A stretch of 64,000 nt of DNA from Anaerostipes butyraticus (GTDB lineage: Bacteria; Bacillota; Clostridia; Lachnospirales; Lachnospiraceae). The first letter of the stretch is position 1, and each line of letters starts with the position of its first letter. Location: positions 107,579-171,578 of the forward strand of contig NZ_BLYI01000031.1 of assembly GCF_016586355.1 (NCBI RefSeq). Direction: 5' to 3'. The position numbers and the translations under genes are program-made. The notes under the pieces were generated by a model. The model made no database searches. It saw only the letters and a program-made list of their open reading frames with translations, and had not been told where the DNA came from. Positions 51,726-62,300 of the stretch are shown here, piece after piece.

Positions 51726-53933
51726 TCATCTTCCTCCCTTTTCATTTTTTATTTTTTTAAATATTAAAATACTGCTTACAAAATCTTTTCGAACCGGCTG
51801 ACATGTTACTCCGGCATACATAAGTTCATCGCCTCCATGGCAGGATCCATCTTCCTCCAGCTGGTAAAAAGCATTTTCGTCAAGCCCTTTCAGTTTCACC
51901 GGAACCGTAAGACGCTGTGGATCAGACAGGATCCTGAAATAACAATACACAACCGTTTCTCCGTCTTCCGAAACAAAATTCCACGCAGCTTCATTTTGTT
52001 CCTGAGGATTCCTCAGACGATACATTTTCCCGCTTTGAATCGTTTTTCGAATTTTTTTATAAAACCGAACCTGATTCCTGATTTCTTTCGTTTCTTCCTG
52101 TGTCAGTTCTCTGATGTCCATTTCATATCCCAGATTTCCTGACATTGCAGCGGCAAACCTCGTCTCCAGCGGAGTTTCTCTTCCTGTCTGATGATTTGGC
52201 ACAGCAGAAACATGAGAGCCCATTGTTACCGGCGGGAATAAAAGACTGGTTCCATATTGTATTTTCATTCTGCATACGGCATCTGTATTATCACTCGTCC
52301 ATGTCTGAGGCATGTAGTAAAGCATCCCGGCATCAAATCTTCCCCCTCCGCTGGAACATCCTTCAAATAATACTTCCGGAAATTCCTGATTCAGCCTGTC
52401 AAGAATCGAATAAAGTCCCAGCATATATCTGTGAGATAGTTCTCTCTGATGTTTTTGATCGAGATAGAAAGATCCCAGATCCGTTATGTGACGGTTCATA
52501 TCCCATTTTACATAAACGGCCTTCGTTTCTCTTAAAATATGGGATACCGCATCCATAATATACTGACACACTTTTGGATTCGACAGATCCAGTACATACT
52601 GGGACCTGCTTACGATCGGTTCATAATAAGGACTGCGTATGATCCAGTCAGGATGCCTGCGATACAGATCACTGTCGCCGGACACCATTTCCGGTTCGAA
52701 CCAGATACCAAACTGTATTCCTTTATCTCTGATCTTCTCAGAAAATCTCTTTAATCCTTCTGCAAATTTATTTCGATCCTCTTCCCAGTCTCCCAGAGCT
52801 TTCCGGTCACAGGTACGGTTTTTAAACCATCCATCATCCAAAACAAAAAGTTCTATTCCCAGCTCTGCTGCTTTCTGCGCCATGGACAGACATTTTTCTT
52901 CATCAATCTGAAATTCAAATGCTTCCCAGCTGTTTAACAGCACCGGTCTTTCTTTATCTCTCCAGAATCCCCGGCAGAGACGTTTTCTGTAAAGTTCATG
53001 AAAAATCTGTGACATCCCGTTTCGCCCTTTATCTGAATAAACCATGACCGTTTCCGGAGAAACAAAACGCTGTCCCGTTTCTAAAGTCCATCCAAACGTC
53101 ATAGGATTCATCCCAATCTGTACCCGGGTGCTGCCGTACTGCCCCGGCTGTATCACTGCCTGGAAATCTCCGCTGTACACATAATTCATTCCCCAGACCT
53201 GTCCCCAGTACTCTCCAGCTTCTCTCTCTGACAGAATCATACATGGTGTCTCCTGCGGACTGCTGGCTCCCCGGCAGCTGTCTAATATAACCGTATCTGA
53301 CCCAATCGGCCTCTGGTATATTTTTTTCTCATTTAAATGGGAACCACTCAATGTCAGCAGATCATATTCTGTTCCTTGAAAATCTATGCTCATGCTCATG
53401 AGACGTTCCAGATACAATGGCTGACTGCCGTAATGGATCACTTCCGTATGGCGGCAGATCACATCATAATCTCTGAATATGGTGTAATACAATTTAATCT
53501 GCGCTTTTAGATATTCATCTTCCAGTGTAATACACAGAGTCGCCGCTTCATCTTCATTCTCTGTATAGACTGACGGAAGGCCTTCCAGCGGCGGTTTCCC
53601 CTGAATTATTTCATAATCTTTATAATAAAATCTGGTAACCCGCCGTCCATCTTCCGTCTGTATTACATAAGCCGGCATCCTGAAATCTCCCTGGTTCATA
53701 TCGGGATATTCCTGCGGCAGTGTATCCAGTGAAAATTTTTTATCTTCCGGATCAGGATTTGCGCAAAACCCACGATCAAAAAAATATGATTCGCTGATCC
53801 CGGTATACTCTTTTAAATATTTTCCAAAATACCGATGCGACAGATATTTGTCTTTTTCTATGCCGAAGCAGTATGAAATATATCCATTCTCCAACATAAA
53901 GGTATTTTCTTGTTTTATAATTCTTGCTTTCAA
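51726..53933 (-). CDS. Alpha-galactosidase, GH36
   Basis: 735 residues from a TTG at 53933 that has AAGGAG 8 nt before it; the ATG at 53960 lies in the -10 region. Beta-sandwich N-terminal domain, then a TIM barrel: LFVLDDGWFKNR, FGIWFEPEMVS, nucleophile near residue 478 in VKWDMNRHITD, CSSGGGRFDAGMLYY, acid/base in TWTSDNTDA. Hydrolyses melibiose, raffinose and similar sugars; no signal peptide, so it acts inside. Expressed from an AraC-activated promoter. Confidence 0.93.
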   Translation of the reverse strand: MKARIIKQENTFMLENGYISYCFGIEKDKYLSHRYFGKYLKEYTGISESYFFDRGFCANPDPEDKKFSLDTLPQEYPDMNQGDFRMPAYVIQTEDGRRVTRFYYKDYEIIQGKPPLEGLPSVYTENEDEAATLCITLEDEYLKAQIKLYYTIFRDYDVICRHTEVIHYGSQPLYLERLMSMSIDFQGTEYDLLTLSGSHLNEKKIYQRPIGSDTVILDSCRGASSPQETPCMILSEREAGEYWGQVWGMNYVYSGDFQAVIQPGQYGSTRVQIGMNPMTFGWTLETGQRFVSPETVMVYSDKGRNGMSQIFHELYRKRLCRGFWRDKERPVLLNSWEAFEFQIDEEKCLSMAQKAAELGIELFVLDDGWFKNRTCDRKALGDWEEDRNKFAEGLKRFSEKIRDKGIQFGIWFEPEMVSGDSDLYRRHPDWIIRSPYYEPIVSRSQYVLDLSNPKVCQYIMDAVSHILRETKAVYVKWDMNRHITDLGSFYLDQKHQRELSHRYMLGLYSILDRLNQEFPEVLFEGCSSGGGRFDAGMLYYMPQTWTSDNTDAVCRMKIQYGTSLLFPPVTMGSHVSAVPNHQTGRETPLETRFAAAMSGNLGYEMDIRELTQEETKEIRNQVRFYKKIRKTIQSGKMYRLRNPQEQNEAAWNFVSEDGETVVYCYFRILSDPQRLTVPVKLKGLDENAFYQLEEDGSCHGGDELMYAGVTCQPVRKDFVSSILIFKKIKNEKGGR

Positions 53934-53958
53934 TCCGTTTTCTCCTTTCTTTAATCCC

Positions 53959-54013
53959 ATAATATCGCAATTTTTTTCTGCTTTAAATGGTAAGAATCAT
54001 TATATAATGGTAA
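53959..54013 (-). promoter_or_regulatory. AraC-activated promoter of the alpha-galactosidase/PTS operon
   Basis: Minus strand -10 TATTAT (53959-53964), 17 nt, -35 TTTAAA (53982-53987). Half-site AATGGTAA (plus strand) occurs at 53986-53993, overlapping the -35, and again at 54006-54013, 20 bp away, two helical turns. An inverted copy, TTACCAT, is at 54042-54048. This is the layout of class II AraC activation. Confidence 0.7.
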
Positions 54014-54068
54014 ATTATTGTCTTTTTTCTTTCTTTATGTTACCATGAAAAAAAGAAAGGAGCTTTTT

Positions 54069-54962
54069 ATGTATTCTCTTCCCCACCACTCCGTTGGGTT
54101 TCGATTTTCTTCGGATCTTTCCCTTTTGACTCTAAAGGGCATTGGTCTGCATTATATTGATTCCCATGATTATTCCTGGAATAACCGCACAAGAAAAGAT
54201 GAACACTGCCTGCTTCAGTTTTGTATCGATGGAGAAGGCTCTCTGGAAATCGACGGCATCACTTACAGCATTCTTCCTGGTGATGCATTTCTTATTGATA
54301 TTCCCGGAGAAAATCACTATTATCTTCCGCATCATTCATCTTTCTGGGAGTTCTTCTATCTGGAGTTTACAAAAGAATGCCTTCCTCTGCTTCGAAAAAT
54401 CTATCGCAGTATGGGACCTGTTATTCACCTTTCTATGGACTGTTCGCTTTTTCAGCAGATAACCGGTATTTACCAGCAGGCATTGAACAATCAGATCCAA
54501 ACATTTTTCGATAATTCGAAAATCGCTTATCGTTTCTGGATGGATCTGACCTCTTATGTGCTGGAAATTTCACGCAGCCATGTTACCAAAATTGATACCG
54601 CAAAAACTTATATCGATCAGAATTATTACAATGAAGAATTAAATTTAGATCTGGTAGCAGACCACGCAGGTCTGTCCAAATATTATCTATGTAAAGAATT
54701 TCACAAAAAATACGGCATATCTCCCGGAAAGTACATTCGCGAAGTACGCATATCCCAGGCCTGCCGCCTTTTGATGACCAATACAGATTACACCATGCAG
54801 GAAATCGCGCAGATGGTCGGATATGCCAATAATAACTATTTTGGAAAGGTCTTCCGGGCCGAAAAAGGAATCAGTCCCAATAAATACAAACAACAGACCA
54901 ATCAATATGACGTTGTACGAGCAGTCTATGAGACGCCGCATCATATTAAAAAATCAGATTAG
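54069..54962 (+). CDS. AraC-family regulator (MsmR/RafR-like)
   Basis: 297 residues from the ATG at 54069, 6 nt after AAAGGAG. N-terminal cupin domain (about 30-150: LLQFCIDGEGSLEIDGITYSILPGDAFLIDIPGENHYY) binds the sugar; C-terminal double HTH (195-290: LDLVADHAGLSKYYLCKEFHKKYGISPGKYIREVRI and TMQEIAQMVGYANNNYFGKVFRAEKGISPNKYK). Divergent from the alpha-galactosidase operon, which it most likely activates. Confidence 0.92.
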   Translation: MYSLPHHSVGFRFSSDLSLLTLKGIGLHYIDSHDYSWNNRTRKDEHCLLQFCIDGEGSLEIDGITYSILPGDAFLIDIPGENHYYLPHHSSFWEFFYLEFTKECLPLLRKIYRSMGPVIHLSMDCSLFQQITGIYQQALNNQIQTFFDNSKIAYRFWMDLTSYVLEISRSHVTKIDTAKTYIDQNYYNEELNLDLVADHAGLSKYYLCKEFHKKYGISPGKYIREVRISQACRLLMTNTDYTMQEIAQMVGYANNNYFGKVFRAEKGISPNKYKQQTNQYDVVRAVYETPHHIKKSD

Positions 54963-54996
54963 AACATTCTCATCCTAACGAATCTCAGAACGCAAA

Positions 54997-55039
54997 AAGA
55001 GCCGCTAACCGAAAAACAGAGCTTCGGTTAACGGCTCTT
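54997..55039. terminator. Bidirectional terminator
   Basis: AAGAGCCGCTAACCGAA (54997-55013) pairs with TTCGGTTAACGGCTCTT (55023-55039) with one mismatch; A and T runs flank it. Serves the AraC gene and the convergent small membrane protein. Confidence 0.8.
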
Positions 55040-55081
55040 CTCTAACTTTTATGTATCCTGCCGGCCTGTAACATTCTGTTA

Positions 55082-55411
55082 CTACGCAAAGATCAGATTC
55101 ACTGTCGGGAACCCATTGTTTGTAAACCATACGATTCCCATAATGACAACGGCTGCAAGTAAAGCCATCGCTCCCACTATATAACGCAATCTGCCGTTTA
55201 AGAATCCTACGGCAAGCCGGCCCGGAAGAAGCACAAGGCTGACGCCCACTGCCAAAAGCAGGGAAGCCGCGAATACAACCGCTGAACTGATTCCGACCGG
55301 CAGATTTGCCGCAATCAGAAATATGGACGCTATGACTCCTGCAATTCCGATCGCCCATGTCAGATATCTTGTTCCCACCAGTAAACCATCAATACATTGT
55401 AATAATTTCAT
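55082..55411 (-). CDS. Small integral membrane protein of unknown function
   Basis: 109 residues with about three to four membrane segments (YLTWAIGIAGVIASIFLIA, SAVVFAASLLLAVGVSLVLLP, YIVGAMALLAAVVIMGIVWF). No family recognised. AGGAGAGATG precedes the ATG. Stands alone after the AraC gene; nothing in context indicates its role. Confidence 0.7.
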   Translation of the reverse strand: MKLLQCIDGLLVGTRYLTWAIGIAGVIASIFLIAANLPVGISSAVVFAASLLLAVGVSLVLLPGRLAVGFLNGRLRYIVGAMALLAAVVIMGIVWFTNNGFPTVNLIFA

Positions 55412-55486
55412 AAAACATCTCTCCTATTCTTTTTTTCTTTTTCCTTCGTTGTGTCTATAGAATACTCATGTTTTGTTAATAAAATG

Positions 55487-55691
55487 TCAGAGAAATGTTT
55501 CTGAATTTTTAATTTGTTTTATTTCCTTTTCAATATATTTTTCGGCAATCTTAAGATAGCATTGTTTGCCGCGTCAAAAGTGATCGGTTCCAGTTTTGGC
55601 GGATCAATGTTTCCATCTTTTACCATAAGACGCAATGATCAAAACCGGCTGCGGATAGAAATGTGGTTTTGCTCCGAAATTTTTTCTCATA
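55487..55691 (-). pseudogene. Flavin reductase family gene reduced to its two ends
   Basis: From the ATG at 55691 the frame reads MRKNFGAKPHFYPQPVLIIASYG, the classical start of flavin reductase-type proteins, then breaks. In another frame comes VKDGNIDPPKLEPITFDAANNA, the classical end of the same family, followed after a further frame change by YLKIAEKYIEKE and a stop at 55487. About 130 central codons are missing. The rest of the 303-nt gap 55412-55714 holds nothing else I can support. Confidence 0.75.
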
Positions 55692-55714
55692 GGATACACC
55701 TTAGAATTTCCTGT

Positions 55715-56578
<864 letters not shown>

Positions 56579-57265
56579 TTAATCATGAATCTTAATACTG
56601 TTTAACTGTCTGGCCGTGCAGAAACAGCGATGATCGATAATCTCACTGTGTCCGATATCCATGGCCTCAATTTCCTTCATATCTTTCTGTGTCAGCTCAA
56701 AATCCCAGAAAGGTCCCCATGCTTCCGGAACGATATCATAAGACCGCATGACCCGCAGCGCTTCTTCCTGCTGATAAAATGGATGAATTTCAATCTGATT
56801 GACAGCTGGCTTGATTTCATGGTTCATACAGAGATCTACAATCCACTCCGGCGAAAAATTGCTGACGCCAATGGCCTTCACTATACCTTCCCGGTATAAC
56901 TTTTCCATAGCTCTCCAGGCTCCGTAATAATCCCCGAACGGCTGATGGATCAAATACAGATCTATATAATCCAGTCCCAGATTTTTCCTGGACCGTTCAA
57001 ACGCGGCCAGGGTCTGGTCATATCCCGCATCCTGCACCCAGAGCTTCGTAGTGATAAATATTTCATCTCTCGGGATCCCGGATTCCCGGACAGCCCGTCC
57101 TACTGCCTGTTCATTATGATAAGCCGCGGTCGTGTCAAACAGGCGATATCCTGTTTCCAGAGCGTCCAGAACACACTGCCAGCACTGTGCTTCGTCACTG
57201 ATCTGAAAAACTCCAAATCCTTCCACCGGCATCTTCACGCCATTATTTAGCAGGACTTGTTCCAC
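56579..57265 (-). CDS. Aldo/keto reductase paralogue with a 55-residue in-frame deletion
   Basis: 228 residues, collinear with the 283-residue neighbour except that after PEAWGPF it jumps straight to [10 protein letters not shown]. The missing part corresponds exactly to 55 residues of the neighbour, from AEGNHGIF to MEQNINI, and contains the barrel strands and the IPKS/R loop that hold NADPH. Catalytic Asp, Tyr, Lys and His remain. The protein is unlikely to bind cofactor normally. Frame and ribosome site are intact, so it may still be translated. The upstream gene of the pair. Confidence 0.85.
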   Translation of the reverse strand: MEQVLLNNGVKMPVEGFGVFQISDEAQCWQCVLDALETGYRLFDTTAAYHNEQAVGRAVRESGIPRDEIFITTKLWVQDAGYDQTLAAFERSRKNLGLDYIDLYLIHQPFGDYYGAWRAMEKLYREGIVKAIGVSNFSPEWIVDLCMNHEIKPAVNQIEIHPFYQQEEALRVMRSYDIVPEAWGPFWDFELTQKDMKEIEAMDIGHSEIIDHRCFCTARQLNSIKIHD

Positions 57266-57364
57266 CTTTCCTTCCCTCCTTTTCTATTACCACTATAACC
57301 TGTTTTTTTCGGGAAGTACAATGCCAAATCCGCAAGATGCTATAACTAAAACACATAGTGAATC

Positions 57365-57393
57365 TTGAAGGAGATTTTAGAGTATGATAAAAT
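57365..57393 (+). promoter_or_regulatory. Promoter of the LysR gene
   Basis: TTGAAG (57365-57370), 17 nt, TAAAAT (57388-57393), 40 nt before the ATG. Confidence 0.55.
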
Positions 57394-57432
57394 GAACTCA
57401 GATATACAGAAATTTACAGAAAGGAAATTAGA

Positions 57433-58296
57433 ATGTTTGAACTGCACCAGCTGGAACAGCTGATTGCCGTTGCGGAATGCGGCACTCTGTCACGGGCCGC
57501 CGAGAAACTGCATATTTCCCAGCCGGCCTTAAGCCGTTCCATACAGAAACTGGAGTCTGAGCTGCAGGCAGAATTATTTCTCCGCAGCAAAAATAAAATC
57601 GAACTTAATGATAACGGAAACCTTGCGGTGGAATGTGCCCGCAAGGTTGTAGGACAGGCAGAGGATATGGTGGAACAGGTCCGCTCTTATGATCGGAATC
57701 AGCGCACGATTTTTATCGGTTCCTGTGCTCCCGCACCGCTGTGGGAACTATCTCCTGTCCTTTCTTCTCTCTATCCGGACAAAGCCATTTCCACAGAAAT
57801 GAAAGAACCCGATCAGCTGCTGCAGGGGCTGATGCGCAGTGATTACCAGATTATTATTCTTCCGGAGCCCGTGGAATCAGATGAATTATACTGCACCCGC
57901 TGGGGAGAGGAACACCTGATGTTTTCTCTTCCGCCTGCTCACCCTCTGTCCGGAAGCAAAGCACTCCATCTGAAAGACATGGACGGCGAAACCATGCTGC
58001 TGTTTTCCAGGATCGGATTCTGGCAGAGAATTCCATCAGAAAAGATGACTTCTTCTCATTTTCTCGTACAGCAGAATACCTATGATTTTGAAGAACTGAT
58101 CCGCCATTCTGCCCTTCCATATTTTTCTTCCGATCTTGCATTGAAACAGCAGGGGCCCGAGCCAAACCGGATTTTTATTCCAATCCTGGATCCTGAAGCA
58201 AACATTACTTATTATCTTGCAGTAAAAAAACAAAGCAGAAAAAAATTCTCTGCTTTGTTTCAGCGGATCCGAAGATCAATGGATAACGACACCTAA
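57433..58296 (+). CDS. LysR-type transcriptional regulator
   Basis: 287 residues. HTH 1-60: FELHQLEQLIAVAECGTLSRAAEKLHISQPALSRSIQKLESELQAELFLRSKN, then a linker and a type II binding-protein-like effector domain from about 90. GAAAGGAA ribosome site. Divergently placed to the aldo/keto reductases, which are its likely targets. Stop overlaps the PAP2 gene stop by 4 nt (convergent). Confidence 0.92.
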   Translation: MFELHQLEQLIAVAECGTLSRAAEKLHISQPALSRSIQKLESELQAELFLRSKNKIELNDNGNLAVECARKVVGQAEDMVEQVRSYDRNQRTIFIGSCAPAPLWELSPVLSSLYPDKAISTEMKEPDQLLQGLMRSDYQIIILPEPVESDELYCTRWGEEHLMFSLPPAHPLSGSKALHLKDMDGETMLLFSRIGFWQRIPSEKMTSSHFLVQQNTYDFEELIRHSALPYFSSDLALKQQGPEPNRIFIPILDPEANITYYLAVKKQSRKKFSALFQRIRRSMDNDT

Positions 58297-58820
58297 TTCC
58301 CGGATCTCTTTTTTATTCGATTGATCACCCAGAAGCCAATATAACCGGACAAAATACCTATAACGATTCCGCCTAAAATATCGGTTGGATAGTGCACATA
58401 CAGATACATTCTGGAAAATGCAATCACTACGGCAAAGATCAGAAAAATCTTCCACAGTTTTTTCTGATCTGCGAAGTATAATGCAGATACTGCCGCAAAG
58501 GAAGCTGCCGTATGTCCCGACGGAAAAGAATAATCAAGCGGAGCCTTGATCAGCAGTGAAACGGCTGTATTTACATCATAAGGCCGGATCCGCGCAACCG
58601 CCGGCTTCAGCAGCACGTTGCACAGCAGCGCATCCGCACACAGGGAAACAGCCATGATCATACCCGCCGTACGTGTTTTCGGAATACATAGCAGCACAAT
58701 CGTCAGTATGATCCATAAGATTCCGCCGTTTCCAAGAAATGAGGCTCCTTTCATCAGCACATCCAGCAATGGATGATGCAGAGTCTGAAGAAAATCTAAA
58801 ATCCAAAATTCAAATTCCAT
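58293..58820 (-). CDS. PAP2-family membrane phosphatase
   Basis: 175 residues, five to six membrane segments. Motifs: C1 KPAVARIRPYD, C2 YSFPSGHTAASFAAV, C3 SRMYLYVHYPTDILGGIVIG. Dephosphorylates lipid phosphates such as undecaprenyl diphosphate or phosphatidylglycerol phosphate. AGGGTATC precedes the ATG. Single gene. Confidence 0.9.
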   Translation of the reverse strand: MEFEFWILDFLQTLHHPLLDVLMKGASFLGNGGILWIILTIVLLCIPKTRTAGMIMAVSLCADALLCNVLLKPAVARIRPYDVNTAVSLLIKAPLDYSFPSGHTAASFAAVSALYFADQKKLWKIFLIFAVVIAFSRMYLYVHYPTDILGGIVIGILSGYIGFWVINRIKKRSGN

Positions 58821-58895
58821 GATACCCTCCGCCTTTTCTATATTTTACAGAGGATTATACCATAATCTCTATGGTTTTAGAACCCGTCCTGCTTT

Positions 58896-59327
58896 TTAAT
58901 TTCCAGACTGCTCTTCCAGCTGTTTCGTAATCCGCTTGATGATACGGACCAGATGATAACTATCTTCCTGCCCGATATCCTGCAGAATGTATTCAAAATG
59001 CCGTATGGCGTCCTCATGCTCTTTCCAGGCAAATTTTTTCCCTTTTTCTGTAATATAAACACGAACTCTCCGTTTGTCTTCCGGATCGGAGCTGCGAACA
59101 GCATATCCTTTCCTTTCCAGACCATTTAAGATGGCCGCGGTTCTGGAAGATCTTACCTTAAACTCCGCTGTCAGCTCTCCTGCGGACGCTCCGTTATGGC
59201 TGAAGAGAAGATAGCATAAAACTGCCATCTCCCCTTGTGACATATCACTTAAACACTGGAGTGCCGTATTTTTCCGCAGCACTTTCATACTTTCCATGAG
59301 TTCTTCTGCGCTTTCCCTGTAGTTCAT
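58896..59327 (-). CDS. MarR family regulator overlapping the dehydratase activator gene
   Basis: 143 residues. The N-terminus MNYRESAEELMESMKVL matches the first helix of its MarR group, so the start at 59327 is preferred although it lies 83 nt inside the end of the giant gene. Winged helix about 45-105: GASAGELTAEFKVRSSRTAAILNGLERKGYAVRSSDPEDKRRVRVYITEKG. The ribosome site AGGAGGAG is within the upstream gene. Translational coupling and control of the shared operon are likely. A short inverted repeat at 63751-63763 near the promoter may be its operator. Confidence 0.85.
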   Translation of the reverse strand: MNYRESAEELMESMKVLRKNTALQCLSDMSQGEMAVLCYLLFSHNGASAGELTAEFKVRSSRTAAILNGLERKGYAVRSSDPEDKRRVRVYITEKGKKFAWKEHEDAIRHFEYILQDIGQEDSYHLVRIIKRITKQLEEQSGN

Positions 59328-62300
59328 TTACCCCTGGCTCCTCCTCTTTCATATGTTCGGTTTTCGCCGTTTCCTTACTGCTCTTCATGTTCATGATCAG
59401 CATCTGCAGACGATTCTCAACATTTGCAAAGCTGACGTCCGGATCATAATCTAATGGCAGAATCTGCGCATCCGGATACATTTCTTTCAGACGTTTTACA
59501 ACACCTCTTCCTACCACATGGTTCGGCAGGCATCCAAACGGCTGCAGGATTACAAACGCCCTGCATCCGCGTTTCGCATGGTGAAGGATCTCTCCCGGTA
59601 TCAGGACACCTTCCCCTGCATCAAATGTGTGATGAATGATCGGATCGCTGTCTTTTACCAGTTCCGGCAGCCGGCAGGCACGCTCATAGAGAGGATGTCT
59701 TTTCGCTATATGATCCGTAAATGCATGCGCCGCGTCAAATGCCTTATTGGCAAAATGATACCATGTTTTTTGAGTCAGCGGCTTTTTCAGATCAAATTCC
59801 CGGATCTGAGTATCTCTGCAGAAATATGTTTTTTGGATAACATCAGTCATGCGTGCTTCAATGATTTCAAATCCATTCTGTTCCAGATACTTCTCAATAT
59901 CATGATTTGCACCCGGATGGAAATTCAGCAGATACTCACCTACGATCAGCACGCCTGGCCGTCTATTGCTTCGGTCATACGGAATGCTGTTCATAATATC
60001 AATGGCCTTCTCAAATCCCTTTTTTGCTCCGTGCAGTCCATGTTCCTGCATGCCATAGATAACCTGATCCAGCGCCTCATTGAAAGCTTTGTCCGCGCTG
60101 CCTGGCTTCAGCTCATATGGACGTATTTTCCTCAGCAGTTCTTCCAGTACATCAATCATCGGAAGTCCAAATGCCACTTTGATTGAAGACTGCAGATTCA
60201 TCTTAAATCCAGGATGAAGATTATGCGAATCCTCATCGTCATTGGTCAGAATCGGAACGTGGGCAAATCCTGCGTCATCCAGCGCTTTTCGAAGCAGAGC
60301 GCCATAGTGGGTCAGCCGGCAGTCTCCAACATACTTCGCCATGCAGACTGCAACGTCAGCATCGTCATATTCTCCATGAACCAGCGGCGCCAGAGCTTCT
60401 CCTATAACGATCTGCGCCGGGAAACAGATATCATTATGTACATATTTCTTTCCAAGACGGATCGCCTCATCTCTTCCAATTTCCAGAGGCACTGTCCGGA
60501 TTCCCTGTCCGCTTAACGCGGCAGACATCAGCCTGCAGAAAGCATGGGACGTATTTGGAATCAGAACTATCTTTTCCTTTTTATCTTTTTTCGTAAATTT
60601 AACTTTATAAGGATCCGTAAGCTCATGAATGGTGCGGGCCCCGTCCCGTTTTTTCCGCATGTTTACCGTTTCAATAAAGGATCTGACACGGATTCTTAAC
60701 GGACCCTGGATGTCACTCTCATCCAGTTTCAGAATCAACGGTACTTTTCCCGAAATTTCTTTCATCATTCTCTGTATTTCATCTGAAAGGTAGGCATCAT
60801 GTCCACATCCGAAACTTACAATCTGAATATATTCCAAATGTTCATTTTTAGCAGCCATGATCGCAGAAGACATCATCCGGGCATGATAGTTATTTACAAT
60901 ATCCAGACGGCTCTTTTTAAGATCTACTTCTTCCACTTCCGGCAGAGAATCCGCTGTAAGAACCGGAATTCCAAGTCCCGTCAGCATTTCCGGCAGATCA
61001 TGGTTAACCAGTGCGTCATTTTGATATGGCCTGGACGCCAGTACCACCGCATAGGTTCCGTTTTCCTCTGCCTCTTTCAGCACCTTTGCTCCTGCTTCCT
61101 TTAACTGAGAGCGGAATGCATGCTGTGCCTGATCTCCGGCCTTCATTGCTTTCGCTGACTGTTCTGGAGTAATTCCAAATGTTTTCTCCATAAAGTCCGC
61201 CAGCTGGTGATCCCTGTCTTTTGGATCCTGCCAGTGGAACAATGGAGCGTCAAACGGAATTCCCCATTTTCTCTCCGGATCATCTGAGTTGCGGATTACG
61301 ATCGGATATCCTTTTACGACTGCGCACATGGATTCACTTGTCTTTTCCTGATTTTCCGGAACCATCGTTGTGATCGACGGCATGAAAATACGGTCAACTC
61401 CCTTTTCTTTCAGGTTCCGGATATGTCCGTGCACCAGTTTTGCCGGGAAACATACAGTATCAGACGTTACCGCAGACAGACCATTCTCATAAATCCTGCG
61501 GCTGCTCTTATCAGACAGCTTTACCTTGAAACCAAGGCTCTTGAAAAATGTTGTCCAAAACGGCATCGTATCCCAGAAAGACAGCACTCTCGGAATACCG
61601 ATTACCATGTTTTGATCCGGCGCCGCGTCTGCCGTCGGATAATCCTTAAATAACAGTTTTTCTCTTAACTGATACAGATTCGGAATTCGATTTTTTCCCT
61701 CATTTTTCTTTTTCAGCTGAATCTGAACATCCTTTTCCTTTGCATCTCCAATGATCTCCCCTCTTTCACACCGGTTATTGGTAACCCAGGATTTCCCGTT
61801 GGAAAAACGAATGATCGCACGCTTACAATGATTTGTACAAAACGGGCAGATCACATTGGCTTCCTGTGTGAAGGAGAAATCTTTCAGTTCATCCATGCTG
61901 ATAAAACTGCTTTCTTCTTCGGTCTCCATCGCATGTTCTTTTGCCGTCAGCGCCGCACCGATGGCTCCCATGATTCCCGGATAAGGGGCTCTTACGACTT
62001 CTTTTCCGATATAATTTTCCAATGCTCTCAGCACCGCGTCATTCTGGAATGTTCCTCCCTGGACTACGATCTTATCCCCCAGAGATTCTGTGCTGGAAAT
62101 ACGAATTACTTTCGTAAATACATTTTCAATGATAGAACGGCAGAGTCCGGCCATGATATCTTTGGAACCCTTGCCATTTCTTTGTTCTGTTACGATGCTG
62201 CTGTTCATAAATACCGTACAGCGGCTTCCCAGCGCTGCCGGATTTTCAGAATCAAAGGCTGCTTCCGCAATTTCTGTTACCTGAATGTGAAGGGAAGATG

